Of a stretch of 64,000 nucleotides of DNA, positions 33,272-43,697 are shown piece after piece. Position numbers and translations under genes: made by a program. Every line of letters begins with the position of its first letter. The stretch's first letter is position 1. A model generated the notes under the pieces. That model was not told the DNA's origin, ran no database searches, and was given only the letters and a program-made list of their open reading frames with translations. The stretch comes from Rhizobium leguminosarum bv. trifolii WSM1325 (GTDB lineage Bacteria > Pseudomonadota > Alphaproteobacteria > Rhizobiales > Rhizobiaceae), in NCBI GenBank assembly GCA_000023185.1, contig CP001624.1:124001-188000 (forward strand). Reading direction: 5' to 3'.

Positions 33272-34270
33272 TCAGCGGCGATAGACGAAGCCCAGTTTCC
33301 GCCCCAGCCGCGAGGCGTAGAATTCGCCGATGATGCCGCGGCGGAAGATCAGCACGCAGACCATGAAGACGATGCCGGTGATGATCGTCACCGGGAATTC
33401 CGAGGTGGCAAGGTAGTTTTCCAGCGCCACCACTAGCCCGGCGCCGAAGAGCGGGCCGATCAGCGTGCCGATGCCGCCGAGCAGCGTCATCAGGATCACC
33501 TCGCCCGACATCTGCCAGGCGACGTCGGTCAGCGTCGCAAACTGGAAGACGATCGATTTCACAGCACCCGCGAGCCCGGCAAGCGCTGCCGACATGACGA
33601 AGGCGCCGAGCTTGTAGCGCGCTACGGAGTAACCGAGCGAGATCGCCCGTTGCTCGTTTTCGCGGATCGATTTCAGGATCATGCCGAAAGGCGAGTTGAT
33701 GAAGCGCCAGATGATCAAGACGCCGATGATGAAAACAGCCAGCACGAAATAATACATGTTGGTCGAGCTGTTCAGATCGATGAAGCCGAAGAGATGGCCG
33801 CGCGGCACCGACTGGATGCCGTCCTCGCCTTCGGTGAATTCCGCCTGCAGGCAGAAGAAGAAGAACATCTGCGACAGCGCCAGCGTGATCATCGCGAAAT
33901 AGATGCCCTGGCGGCGGATGGCGAAGAAACCCATGACGAGACCGAGAAACGCCGCACCCGCCACGCCGATCAGGATGCCGAGTTCCGGCGGCAGGCCCCA
34001 TGCCTTCACTGTATAGGCGGTGAAATAGGCCGCGCCCCCGAAAAAGGTGGCGTGGCCGAAGGACAGCAGGCCGGTATAGCCGAGCAGCAGGTTGAAGGCG
34101 CAGGCAAAGAGCGCGAAGCAGAGCAGCTTCATCAGGAAGATCGGATAGAAAAAGAACGGCGCCAGCAGCAGGAGCAGCAGCCCCGCGAGCAGAAAACCCG
34201 CCTGCACTGAAAGAGCGGTACGGCTTTTTTCCGTTTGGATGGTTTCGGTGACGTCAGCCATGTCAAGCAT
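33272..34270 (-). CDS. livM: Liv-type ABC transporter permease, second subunit
   Basis: A 332-residue polytopic permease with about nine hydrophobic segments. The LivM features are LLGYTGLLSFGHATFFGGAAY and the GGIGTLIGPLFGAGLV loop. It overlaps the livH stop by 8 bases from the 34270 start; an ATG at 34261 is the alternative. The complex imports branched-chain amino acids or, in many rhizobial paralogues, amides, urea or organic acids. Confidence 0.88.
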   Translation of the reverse strand: MLDMADVTETIQTEKSRTALSVQAGFLLAGLLLLLLAPFFFYPIFLMKLLCFALFACAFNLLLGYTGLLSFGHATFFGGAAYFTAYTVKAWGLPPELGILIGVAGAAFLGLVMGFFAIRRQGIYFAMITLALSQMFFFFCLQAEFTEGEDGIQSVPRGHLFGFIDLNSSTNMYYFVLAVFIIGVLIIWRFINSPFGMILKSIRENEQRAISLGYSVARYKLGAFVMSAALAGLAGAVKSIVFQFATLTDVAWQMSGEVILMTLLGGIGTLIGPLFGAGLVVALENYLATSEFPVTIITGIVFMVCVLIFRRGIIGEFYASRLGRKLGFVYRR

Positions 34271-35150
34271 CCCGTCCGAAGAGGCCCGCGGGCCTGATGA
34301 GAAGCACGATCGCCATGATGACGAAGATCACGATGTTGGACGCCTCGGGATAGAAGACCTTGGTCAGACCTTCGGCGATGCCGAGCACATAACCGGTGAT
34401 GATCGCGCCCATGATCGATCCCATTCCGCCGACGACGACCACGGCGAAGACGACGATAATCATGTTCGAGCCCATCAGCGGCGAGACCTGGTAGATCGGC
34501 GCCGCCAGCACGCCAGCAAAGGCGGCAAGACCCGCGCCAAGCGCGTAGGTGAGCGTCAGGAGCACCGGCACGTTGACGCCGAAGACCTGGACCAGCACGG
34601 CGTTTTCGGTAGCGGCACGCAGGTAAGCCCCGAGTTTGGTCTTCTCGATCAGCAGCCAGGTGCCGAGGCAGACGACGAGCGAAACGACCACCACCCAGCC
34701 GCGATAGATCGGCAGGAACATGAAGCCGAGATTGGCGCCGCCGGCGAGCGCTGCCGGCGTCGCATAGGGCTGGCCGGAGGAGCCATAGAGATAGCGGAAG
34801 GTGCCCTCGACCGCGAGCGCCAGCCCGAAGGTGAAGAGCAGGCCGTAGAGCGGATCGAGATCATAGAGCCGGCGCAGGAAGAGCCGCTCGATGATTGCAC
34901 CGGCAAGGCCGACGATAACGGGCGCCAGGATCAGCGAGGGCCAGTAGCCGATGCCGGCATAGGTCAGCAGCAGGTAGGCGACGAAGGCGCCGAGCATATA
35001 TTGCGCGCCATGGGCGAAGTTGATCACTCTCAGAAGGCCGAAGATGATGGCGAGGCCGAGGCTGAGCAGCGCGTAGAACGAGCCGTTGATCAGGCCGATC
35101 AGCAGCTGGCCGAGCAGCGCCTGCAGGGGAATGCCGAAGATCATCGTCAT
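34263..35150 (-). CDS. livH: Liv-type ABC transporter permease, first subunit
   Basis: A 295-residue polytopic permease with LLIGLINGSFYALLSLGLAIIFGLLRVINFAHG near the N terminus and the ATPase-contact GGMGSIMGAIITGYVLGI near the C terminus, both typical of LivH. The start is at 35150; the frame upstream runs into livF. The livF stop is 4 bases before. Confidence 0.88.
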   Translation of the reverse strand: MTMIFGIPLQALLGQLLIGLINGSFYALLSLGLAIIFGLLRVINFAHGAQYMLGAFVAYLLLTYAGIGYWPSLILAPVIVGLAGAIIERLFLRRLYDLDPLYGLLFTFGLALAVEGTFRYLYGSSGQPYATPAALAGGANLGFMFLPIYRGWVVVVSLVVCLGTWLLIEKTKLGAYLRAATENAVLVQVFGVNVPVLLTLTYALGAGLAAFAGVLAAPIYQVSPLMGSNMIIVVFAVVVVGGMGSIMGAIITGYVLGIAEGLTKVFYPEASNIVIFVIMAIVLLIRPAGLFGRDA

Positions 35151-35154
35151 CTGG

Positions 35155-35855
<701 letters not shown>

Positions 35856-35856
<1 letters not shown>

Positions 35857-36638
35857 CAATGCTCCTCCGTGCCCATATAGGCCACGCGTACGCGCTCATC
35901 CTGGCTGACGGTGGCATAATCGCCCGCGGCGAGGATCTCACCGCGCTGCAGCACGGTGACGTGCTGGCAGATATTGGCGACGACGGAGAGATTGTGTTCG
36001 ACCATCAACACGGCGCGGTCGCGGGCGACCTCGCGGATGATCGAGGAAACGACGCCGACATCCTCCTGCCCCATGCCGGCCATCGGCTCGTCGAGCAGCA
36101 GCACTTTCGGATCCAGCGCCAGCGTTGTCGCGATCTCCAGCACGCGCTTGCGGCCATAGGAAAGATCGGCGGCGATATGGTCACGCTCCTTGGAAAGCCC
36201 GACGCTGGCCAGCAATTGCTCGGCGCGCCCGTTCAGCCGGTCGAGCGCCGAAATCGGCCGCCAGAACTGCGTGGAAAGATTGTTCGGTCGCTGCAGCGCC
36301 ACACGCACATTGTCGAGAACGGTCAGATGCGGGAAGACCGCCGAGATCTGGAAAGAGCGGACCAGCCCCATGCGCGCCACCTTGTCGGGCGGCGTCTTGG
36401 TGATATCGGTGCCCATCAGCGTGATCGTGCCTGAGGTCGGCTGCAGGAACTTCGTCAGCAGATTGAAGACCGTCGTCTTGCCGGCGCCATTCGGGCCGAT
36501 CAGCGCATGCACACTTGCGTCATGCACGTCGAGATCGACATTCTTGACGGCGGTGAAGCCGCCGAAATCACGGCGCAGGCCGCGGGCGGACAACACCACC
36601 CGCGGCTTTTCCTGAGTTTCAATTGCGGAAACCGCCAT
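35856..36638 (-). CDS. livG: Liv-type ABC transporter ATPase (LivG)
   Basis: A 260-residue ATPase. Walker A is GPNGAGKTT near residue 45, the signature LSYGRKRVLEI, Walker B VLLLDEPMAGMG, and the tail GEILAAGDYATV is typical of LivG. The start MAVSAIETQEK at 36638 lies 5 bases after the livJ stop; the longer frame would overlap livJ. Confidence 0.9.
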
Positions 36639-36643
36639 CGTGC

Positions 36644-37849
36644 CTACTTCACCAGATCGCAGCCGCTCTTGGCGGGATCGATATAGGCTTCCTTGCCGGG
36701 AATGGTGGCGAGCACGTTGAAATAATCCCACGGCTCCTTGCTTTCGGAAGGCTTCTTGACCTGCAGCAGGTACATGTCATGGATCATCCGGCCATTGGCG
36801 CCGACCGTGCCGCCGCGGCCGAAGACGTCATCGACCGGCAGTTCATGCAACTGCTTGGCGACGGCTTCCGTCTCGTCGGTGCCGGCCTTCTTCACCGCCT
36901 TCAGATATTGCGTCACTGCCGAATAGGTGCCCGTATGGATCATGTTCGGCATCTTGCCGGTGCGGGCGAAGAATTTTTTGGCGAAGGCGCGGCTTTCGTC
37001 GTCGCGATTCCAGTAAAACCCTTCCGTCAGCGTCAACCCTTGAGCCGCTTCGAGGCCGAGGCCATGGACTTCGGCGAGCGTGAAGAGCAGCGCCGCCAGA
37101 TGCTGGCCGCCCTGGGTGATGCCGAATTCGGCCGCTTGCTTGATGGCGTTCGAGGTGTCGAGGCCGGCATTGGCAAGGCCGATCACCTTGGCGCCGGACG
37201 ATTGCGCCTGCAACAGGAAGGACGAGAAGTCCTGGGTCGAGAGCGGATGGCGGACGGCGCCGACCACCTTGCCGCCGCTTGCCTTGACATAATCGCTGGT
37301 CTGCTGTTCCAGCGAATAGCCGAAGGCATAGTCGGCAGTCAGGAAGAACCAGCTATCGCCGCCCTGCTTGACGAGCGCGCCACCGGTGCCGACGGCCAGT
37401 GCATGGGTGTCATAGGCCCAGTGGAAGCCATAAGGCGAGCAGGCCTTGCCGGTCAGATCCGTCGTCGCAGCACCCGTGACGATGTCGATCTTCTTTTTCT
37501 CCTTGGCGATTGCCTGCACGGCGAGCGCCACGGACGAGGTCGTCAGTTCCATGATCGCATCCACCTGCTCGGTATCGTACCATTGGCGGGCGATATTGGA
37601 GGCGATATCAGGCTTGTTCTGGTGGTCGGCATCGACGATCTCGACCGGAACATCCAGCACCTTGCCGCCGAAATCCTCGACCGCCATCTTGGCGGCTTCG
37701 ACGGAGGACTTGCCGCCGAAATCGGCATAGACACCCGACTGGTCGTTCAGGATGCCGATCTTGACCTTGCCGTCGGTCGCGCTCTGCGCGAGCACCGCTG
37801 TGCTGCTTGCAAGCAGAAATGCAACTGATGCAATGAGATTCTTTCGCAT
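36644..37849 (-). CDS. livJ: Liv-type ABC transporter substrate-binding protein
   Basis: A 401-residue periplasmic binding protein. The signal peptide is residues 1-21 (MRKNLIASVAFLLASSTAVLA). The mature start is VKIGILNDQSGVYADFGG, and later IMELTTSSVALAVQ and WFFLTADYAFGYSLEQ follow. GGAGGAGAG precedes the ATG. The ligand pocket departs from the E. coli LivJ pattern I recall, and the downstream dehydrogenases suggest a hydroxylated or carboxylic substrate. First gene of the seven-gene minus-strand operon. Confidence 0.85.
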   Translation of the reverse strand: MRKNLIASVAFLLASSTAVLAQSATDGKVKIGILNDQSGVYADFGGKSSVEAAKMAVEDFGGKVLDVPVEIVDADHQNKPDIASNIARQWYDTEQVDAIMELTTSSVALAVQAIAKEKKKIDIVTGAATTDLTGKACSPYGFHWAYDTHALAVGTGGALVKQGGDSWFFLTADYAFGYSLEQQTSDYVKASGGKVVGAVRHPLSTQDFSSFLLQAQSSGAKVIGLANAGLDTSNAIKQAAEFGITQGGQHLAALLFTLAEVHGLGLEAAQGLTLTEGFYWNRDDESRAFAKKFFARTGKMPNMIHTGTYSAVTQYLKAVKKAGTDETEAVAKQLHELPVDDVFGRGGTVGANGRMIHDMYLLQVKKPSESKEPWDYFNVLATIPGKEAYIDPAKSGCDLVK

Positions 37850-38326
37850 ATTCTCTCCTCCCAGAGATTGGCCAGATTGCGGATCTGTTCAAATTTGGCC
37901 AGTCGCACTCCTCAGAACGACGGACCCTCCCCCTACGATCACGGAAATTCCGCCCTGAGGCAACGGGTGATTTACAACTAATTCCAAACAGCATCTGTGC
38001 ATTTTTGAACAGGGGTGAATCAGACAATTCTAGTCGGCGCTCCTAAAAAGCGCGACATGGTAAGCGTTTGCCGTAAGAACTAGAGCAGTTTCGAAGCTTC
38101 GGCAGGTCTGACAGCATTAGACAAAAGACCAATCGCGTGAGGTCGGGGCTTCCCGTCGTCGAGCGTTTTGCTCGCGTTCTGGGCGAGACCCCGCTCGCAA
38201 TGGCGTCAAGCCACAGCGGCGCAACGACCAGGCGAAGGTCAGATCAACCGCCGGAGGCGATCGAGCGTGCTATTTGCGGCAGAGCTGATCCGCACCACAC
38301 AAGCGAGGCAGAGGTGCAAGCGACAG
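37850..38326. other. non-coding stretch upstream of livJ
   Basis: The bases next to livJ must hold its promoter, but no confident -35/-10 pair was picked. The rest has only short open frames without ribosome sites, and no repeat or mobile-element end was recognised. By eye it is less GC-rich than the flanking operons. Confidence 0.4.
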
Positions 38327-38911
38327 TTATTTCGGCTTACGCAGATCGAGAGATCCAGTCGGAAGAGGAACCACACTAGCAAGTCGTTGGCCTACCACAG
38401 TACCGATTGTCGCGGCCCCGGAAGTATTTCTGGATGCGGACTCGATTTGGCGAAGAAACAGTCCGCTATCATCTGCAAGAGATCCGATGGTGATCATCGG
38501 CTCATCGTCGACGAAAAGTATCAATCCAATGCCGGATCCAATCTTATCCTCCACCCTGCATGGCAGGACTCGCAGTACGGTCTCCGCCTTTGTCGAAAAC
38601 AGGGATTTCACAAGCCCGCCAAGTGCTTCGATTTTATTGACGAACGGCCGCACGACAAGCGTGACCGCTTCTCCTTGAGATAGAGAGAGTTGGACGGAAA
38701 ACTGAGCCGGCGCAGAACCGGTTGGCAGGCAAGCACTATAAAGCTGAAAAATCGCGGCGCGGGCGAAATTCAACCGCGTATCATCGGATTCGGCTTCAGC
38801 GATTGATTGAAGAAAGCGTGAAGAGTTCACTGCCGCAATCCCTGTTTTGAATCGGGTAGCCCGATGATGATTCAATTTACAATATCGCATCTGGGAGCGA
38901 GCCGTCCGCAT
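38327..38911 (-). CDS. orphan hypothetical protein
   Basis: A 194-residue frame (187 if the ATG at 38890 is used). There is no signal or membrane segment. The middle shows alternating hydrophobic strands (EAVTLVVRPFVNKIEAL, GLILFVDDEPMITIG) and the N-terminal part looks helical. VDDEP resembles a receiver-domain start, but the rest of that fold is missing. Ribosome site is weak. Base composition looks lower in GC than neighbours, and it stands alone between non-coding stretches, suggesting acquired DNA. Function unknown. Confidence 0.5.
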   Translation of the reverse strand: MRTARSQMRYCKLNHHRATRFKTGIAAVNSSRFLQSIAEAESDDTRLNFARAAIFQLYSACLPTGSAPAQFSVQLSLSQGEAVTLVVRPFVNKIEALGGLVKSLFSTKAETVLRVLPCRVEDKIGSGIGLILFVDDEPMITIGSLADDSGLFLRQIESASRNTSGAATIGTVVGQRLASVVPLPTGSLDLRKPK

Positions 38912-39289
38912 TATTCATATTACCAAATGCCGACCTGCGAAAATCTCCGGTTTGTCCCCGATATCCTGGATATACCGCGAATGTTTGGCGAAGCTGGAGA
39001 CCCAGTTTAGATCGCAAGAAAATATGGAGGCATTGAGATCAATACGCTGACGTGTTGAGATCGCTATGACTCGTCTGTTAGTATGCGACGATATTGCGGA
39101 CAATGCCCTGGGGAGAAAGAACGCGTAACTAGTTCGCAGGCGCTTCCGCTCGTCGTGTCACGCATATTTTCTTCTTGAGCAACATGCTACATGTTGTTGG
39201 CAGCCAGCAATTCGAATGACAACACCCCGTGCTGTACCCCGGCACGCCCGAGACGACGAGTGCTGGACGGCGGAATGGCTCGGTTGGCC
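38912..39289. other. non-coding stretch downstream of the polysaccharide cluster
   Basis: No credible gene. The only structure seen is CAACATG-CTA-CATGTTG (39180-39196), a 7-bp perfect hairpin about 95 bases past the GH5 stop. It may mark the end of the cluster transcript, but it has no U-tract. Confidence 0.4.
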
Positions 39290-40474
39290 CTAATTTTGTA
39301 GCTTGAGGGCGGCGTCGCGCAGAGCCTGCCAAGCGGGGCTTCCATCATTATGGATGTCGAATTTGTCGTAGTCGTCCTGGGGATAGAGGCCCGAGTCCTG
39401 TGTGCTGGTGAGCCGCCAGACCACCCAGCCTGCGCAATCCGACGAGGCGATCGTGTTCAGCCAGGTTCCATAGGCATTTGCCTGATCGGCATCGGATCGC
39501 GGAACTCCAAATTCCTCCAGGATTACGGGTTTCCCAACATCTCGTCCGATCGCGCAGTATTCGCGAATGCGGGCATCGAAATCGGAATGGCTCATTTTGA
39601 CGTAGGATGGGTAGCCATGCCACGTGCCGAAATCGACGCTCGGAATGTTCATATCCGACAGCTTCTGATCCATATTCCCATGGCCGGTCGTTACGAGCTG
39701 TTTCGGTGCCAGGGATTTGACATAGGCTGACATTTCCGACACCCAGTCATGAAGGAGCGGTATGGGATGGATGTCAGGTTCGTTGGCCAGATCCCAGGCA
39801 AATATGGTGGGATCATCGGAGTAGCGGACACCAGTAATCGTGTTGACGCGCGACAGAACATGCCGAACCCATTCCTTGTAATCGCGTCGGGTTCGCGGAT
39901 CCGCGGCAAAAAAAGTGTATTTGTCCGAACTCCCGTACCAGGCGTTCATCTGCTGGGCACCGCCCGTGTAGGCCCAGAAATCGACGAAGGCGAGGATCAG
40001 CTTAAGCTTGCGCTTCGCCGCTTCCGCGATGAGGTAATCGACCTTTTGCAGGCCGTCAGGTCCGTCGTTGGGAACCATCTTGTTGGTTATCGGATCCCAG
40101 CTCATCATATAGATGCCCTTGGTTCCCAGATTGCTGGAATCGGCCGTGCTTTTTGAGTTCCAGATCGTCGGCACCCGGCCGTCCAGCGACCCTATAACCG
40201 GTTGCAGGAAGGTGCGCACCACATTGGCACCCATTGCCGTGGCGTCGTCCAACACGCGGGTGACTTCGCCTGACGAGCCAAATGTCAGATAATGGTTGTT
40301 GACGCCGGCCACGCGAAATGGCTTGCCGTCCAGCAGGAAGCCCCCCTCTTTCGTCGTGACGAAAAATTGCTGCCCAGATGACTGCGCGTCCGCAGATCCG
40401 ACCTGAGCGGACCAAAAGAGCGCCAACGCCACAGCGCCGACAGCGAAATTCCTAAAACGGTGAATACGTCTCAT
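39290..40474 (-). CDS. secreted glycoside hydrolase, GH5-like
   Basis: A 394-residue protein with a signal peptide (residues 1-30, FAVGAVALALFWSAQVGSADA) and a GH5-type barrel. The acid/base is Glu232 in WDLANEPDIH and the nucleophile is Glu321 in VILEEFGVPRS. HGYPSYVK supplies the usual aromatic/His loop. The pattern recalls endo-beta-mannanases and mannosidases. AAGGGAG precedes the ATG at 40474; a long upstream frame is out of place. Last gene of the polysaccharide cluster, 16 bases after the flippase, so it probably trims or degrades the cluster's own polymer in the periplasm or outside. Confidence 0.85.
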   Translation of the reverse strand: MRRIHRFRNFAVGAVALALFWSAQVGSADAQSSGQQFFVTTKEGGFLLDGKPFRVAGVNNHYLTFGSSGEVTRVLDDATAMGANVVRTFLQPVIGSLDGRVPTIWNSKSTADSSNLGTKGIYMMSWDPITNKMVPNDGPDGLQKVDYLIAEAAKRKLKLILAFVDFWAYTGGAQQMNAWYGSSDKYTFFAADPRTRRDYKEWVRHVLSRVNTITGVRYSDDPTIFAWDLANEPDIHPIPLLHDWVSEMSAYVKSLAPKQLVTTGHGNMDQKLSDMNIPSVDFGTWHGYPSYVKMSHSDFDARIREYCAIGRDVGKPVILEEFGVPRSDADQANAYGTWLNTIASSDCAGWVVWRLTSTQDSGLYPQDDYDKFDIHNDGSPAWQALRDAALKLQN

Positions 40475-40490
40475 GCAAAGAAACTCCCTT

Positions 40491-41870
40491 TCAAGCCCGT
40501 GACGCAATTCCGAATTGGTCTGTCTCGTCGAGGGAATTGCCGCATGTCGAGACACCGGCAGCCGCTGGTGGCGCTGTGGTTGACGGCGTCGCAATGCGCC
40601 GTGTGGCCCAATACAATGCCGGGCACAGAAACAGGCCTTGCAGTGAAACAGCGATGACCCAGAAGTTGGCTGTGCCTGCGATCCCGAATTGCGCACCACC
40701 GGCGGCGGCGACGATCTCCAGCACCGCAGCGCCGATCAGAACGAGGGTGGCAAAACCAAGGCGCCTTCGGACACGTTGAACCGCCAGATAATGATACTTC
40801 AACGCCATTCCGAACGCGGCAACGCCAAGAAACTGGAGGCTATTTCCTGCAATCGCAGCATAGGCCGGATTGAATATCCAGAGCATGAAACGCGACAGGA
40901 AGAGGAACGCCAAGGCGGTCGCCGCGCAGACGAGCATCGACAAGCCGAGCGATAGACGCAGGCGCCCGGAAAATAGCTCCGGCTCCCGCACGGCAATGGC
41001 AAACAACACCGAGGCGAGTGACGCAGGGACGAGAAGCGCAACGTTCAGCACCGTCCAGGCGGCATAGAAGGCGGCGTTGATCTCAGCGGACAGCATCACC
41101 GTGACGACGACGGGCAGCAGCAGCGCTGGCGCCTGAACAGCCATGCTGAGGGCATGGTGGCCGAAAACCTGTCCGAGCACCGGTCGGAAGGCGTGGGTCT
41201 CCGGCCGGTGGAAAATGCGCCTGCCGGCATAAACAAGAAGCGCGGCCACGACGACCAGCGAGACAAGCTGCCCGGCAAACCAGGTGGTGAAGATCGCCAG
41301 TCCGCTGGTCGCCCGGCCAAGTGTCAGGCCGAGAGCGATCAGCAAAAGAAGCTTGCTGGCGGCGAAGACGACATTCCGGGTCAGTTGAAGGCCGCTGCGC
41401 AAAAGGCCAACCAGGGCTTGGTCGAGCACGAGGGTCACGGCCGTCAGAGCGCAACCTGCGACGAAGAAGAGATCGGTCGCGGAGGAACCGACGATCGAGC
41501 CCAGCTGCGTCGATGTACTGGCTGCGATAACAAGATAGATCAGCCCCACGACGATGGAGGCGCTGAACGAGGCCAGGAGCGCGCCCGTCAGAAAAGGGCC
41601 TGCTCTCTTCTGACGGCCTATCTCGCCCATCAGGAAGGGCCCGAGACCGACTTCACCGAGATTCGCGAGGAGATTCATCAATGATATGGCGGCGGCGGCG
41701 AGACCGACAGCTTCGGCCGAGAAGGATCGCGCTGCGAACCACCAGTAGACGAAGCCGAGAATGGCCGTCATCAACGTTCCAAGGCCCAGCATGCCTGCAT
41801 TGAGGAGCAAAACCGCCTGGTTCATCAGGAGACTGCGGACCATGGCAATGGCGGCGCTGACGGTCATCAT
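40491..41870 (-). CDS. Wzx-like polysaccharide flippase
   Basis: A 459-residue membrane protein with 12 or so hydrophobic segments, starting LLLNAGMLGLGTLMTAILGF. Family patterns include NLGEVGLGPFLMGEIGR and PVVVTVMLSAEINAAFYAAW, as in the MATE/Wzx superfamily that flips lipid-linked oligosaccharide across the inner membrane. GGAG precedes the start, and two ATGs stand together. It begins 2 bases after the glycosyltransferase stop. Confidence 0.85.
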   Translation of the reverse strand: MMTVSAAIAMVRSLLMNQAVLLLNAGMLGLGTLMTAILGFVYWWFAARSFSAEAVGLAAAAISLMNLLANLGEVGLGPFLMGEIGRQKRAGPFLTGALLASFSASIVVGLIYLVIAASTSTQLGSIVGSSATDLFFVAGCALTAVTLVLDQALVGLLRSGLQLTRNVVFAASKLLLLIALGLTLGRATSGLAIFTTWFAGQLVSLVVVAALLVYAGRRIFHRPETHAFRPVLGQVFGHHALSMAVQAPALLLPVVVTVMLSAEINAAFYAAWTVLNVALLVPASLASVLFAIAVREPELFSGRLRLSLGLSMLVCAATALAFLFLSRFMLWIFNPAYAAIAGNSLQFLGVAAFGMALKYHYLAVQRVRRRLGFATLVLIGAAVLEIVAAAGGAQFGIAGTANFWVIAVSLQGLFLCPALYWATRRIATPSTTAPPAAAGVSTCGNSLDETDQFGIASRA

Positions 41871-41872
41871 GC

Positions 41873-42874
41873 CTACTCCACCGGTTCGAGAGCGCGAGCA
41901 GGAACCGAGGTGAACGGTCGCTTAAGGGCAGCGCGGGTCCGCCCGAGAGTAAAGCCGGCCGCAGTGGCCGCCAGGCCGGCGACCAGCGCCACGACCCGCA
42001 GAAGGCCGCTCGGCTGGCCAAGCAACACATCCGCGAATCCCCGCATAACTCCTTGGGGCAACGTCCTCGTCATATAGGTCTGTTCCGACGCCAGCGCCTC
42101 GCCGGAGCCTGCCATCAAACATAGTCTGGCCTTTGAAAGCCCTTCGGCCCAGCATCGGTGAAGGAAATATTTCCACGTCGCGCGATCGGCAGGTATGGCG
42201 TGATCGCTGCCGCTCGACGGCTCGAAGACGAAACGGCCATGCGGCAAGGCCTTGGTTGCACGGATGCAGAGTTCGGTTTCCTCACATCCGAGCGGCAAAG
42301 CCTTGGCCGTTCGACCTAAGCCCGAATCGAAGCCGCCCGTATGATCGAAAATGTCTCGGCGGATGCACATCGACGCGCCGATGAGATTGCGCACCGGCCC
42401 CGGATTAAGGCCGCGATAGGTGCAGCCGAGGGTCCACAGGAATTCGTCGGGAAACCAGGACGGACGGTCTGTTTCCCACAACGGGCGGATAGCGGACACG
42501 GCGCCCAGAACCGAGGGATCCTCGAGTTGCCGCACCAAGGTCGCCAGCAAATCCTGATCCGACACGGCGTCGTCATCGAGAAACAGGATGACCTCGCCGC
42601 GGCTGACAGAAATACCGGTGTTGCGGGCACCGGAGAGACCGGGCGGATGAATATTCTCGACGATCCTGACCGGGGTTTCGAAGCGCTTGGCGCGCAGACG
42701 CAGCGCGAGTGCCGGATTGTGATCGACGATGACGACGATCTCGTCCGCGGCCGGGATTTGGCGCGCTGCAGCCTCGATTGCTTTGTTGAGAATGTCCCAG
42801 CGCTTGTCGGAATAGCAGCAGATGACGATTGCCGTCGTGAGCTTGCCGGGCACGGGGTGCTGGAAATTATCCAT
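41873..42874 (-). CDS. family 2 glycosyltransferase
   Basis: A 333-residue GT-A enzyme. The nucleotide-sugar site is AIVICCYSDKRWD near residue 15, with the substrate segment SGARNTGISVSRGEVILFLDDDA (metal-binding DDD) and the acceptor region LGCEETELCIR. Residues ~290-310 form one hydrophobic segment. It adds a sugar to the lipid-linked repeat unit on the cytoplasmic face. Overlaps the DUF1616-like gene by 8 bases. Confidence 0.88.
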   Translation of the reverse strand: MDNFQHPVPGKLTTAIVICCYSDKRWDILNKAIEAAARQIPAADEIVVIVDHNPALALRLRAKRFETPVRIVENIHPPGLSGARNTGISVSRGEVILFLDDDAVSDQDLLATLVRQLEDPSVLGAVSAIRPLWETDRPSWFPDEFLWTLGCTYRGLNPGPVRNLIGASMCIRRDIFDHTGGFDSGLGRTAKALPLGCEETELCIRATKALPHGRFVFEPSSGSDHAIPADRATWKYFLHRCWAEGLSKARLCLMAGSGEALASEQTYMTRTLPQGVMRGFADVLLGQPSGLLRVVALVAGLAATAAGFTLGRTRAALKRPFTSVPARALEPVE

Positions 42875-43697
42875 TTTTCATCTCCGGATCAGCGAATTGC
42901 AGGCTTATTCCGGTGGATGCCGGGAACTGGAGTGGATCTATGGTCATCCAGACTTTGCGGTAGATCGTTCCCCTGTCGCCGCCCTTGAATAGCCAGGCTT
43001 CCAGCCGTGCGGGAGGGCGCGTTTTTGTCGGTACGGAGAATTCGAAGGTTTGGCTGGAGGAAGGTGCCAGTTCGAAGGTTGGCATCTTTCCAATCAGCGT
43101 GCCGCCCAGAACAAGGTCAAGACTGTAGACCGTCTTGGCGTCTTCCGAATTGCGCACGCCGACCGTTACCACATTGTTCGTCCAGTTCCATTTGGGCACC
43201 ATCCAAAGCTCGGTGAAATGAAACGGCTTGCGTTCAAGCGCGACCGGGCGCGCCACGAGGACGGAACTCGTCGCCAAGATCATGGAAGCTGCAAAGGTCC
43301 CAAAACGGCGGCCGGGCCAAGCCCAGGGAATGGCCGGAACCGGCCTTGCGAGCTGCAAAACGACATTCAGCCATCGAACGGCGAAAGTCGTCAGGCCCAG
43401 CGCGTATACCCAGCCTCGCGCATCGAGATGCCCGACGACATGCAGCAGAAGCCCACAAAAAATGCAGGCCGCGAAGCTCAGGAACACCGAGAGCGTCCCC
43501 CTCGTGACCATATCGCCCTCTATGCGCAGAGTGTCCACCAGCATGCGGCCCGGGAGATACAGTATCAGCGGCGCGCAGAGAACTAGACGGACCGCCTTCT
43601 CCCAGGTCGAAAAGGTTTCGGGCAGCCACGTTACGGCCAAGGCAGCGGCAAGAACCCACAGCGGAAGGGTTCCCAGAAAGACACGGCGGGCCATCAT
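42867..43697 (-). CDS. DUF1616-like membrane protein
   Basis: A 276-residue protein. Four or five hydrophobic segments lie in residues ~1-160, then a beta-rich outer domain (FHFTELWMVPKWNWTNNVVT, then VGVRNSEDAKTVYSLDLVLGG) like DUF1616 proteins found in archaeal and bacterial surface-glycan loci. The ATG at 43697 overlaps the upstream stop (ATGA) and has a distant GGAG. Function unknown; a periplasmic carbohydrate-handling role is an inference from context. Confidence 0.65.
   Translation of the reverse strand: MMARRVFLGTLPLWVLAAALAVTWLPETFSTWEKAVRLVLCAPLILYLPGRMLVDTLRIEGDMVTRGTLSVFLSFAACIFCGLLLHVVGHLDARGWVYALGLTTFAVRWLNVVLQLARPVPAIPWAWPGRRFGTFAASMILATSSVLVARPVALERKPFHFTELWMVPKWNWTNNVVTVGVRNSEDAKTVYSLDLVLGGTLIGKMPTFELAPSSSQTFEFSVPTKTRPPARLEAWLFKGGDRGTIYRKVWMTIDPLQFPASTGISLQFADPEMKNG

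Noticed and set aside
38137..38379. Small plus-strand frame (80 codons)
   Set aside because: No ribosome site, no protein-like pattern, and partly antisense to the orphan gene.
39129..39332. Small minus-strand frame (67 codons)
   Set aside because: Overlaps the GH5 3' end with no ribosome site or conserved pattern.
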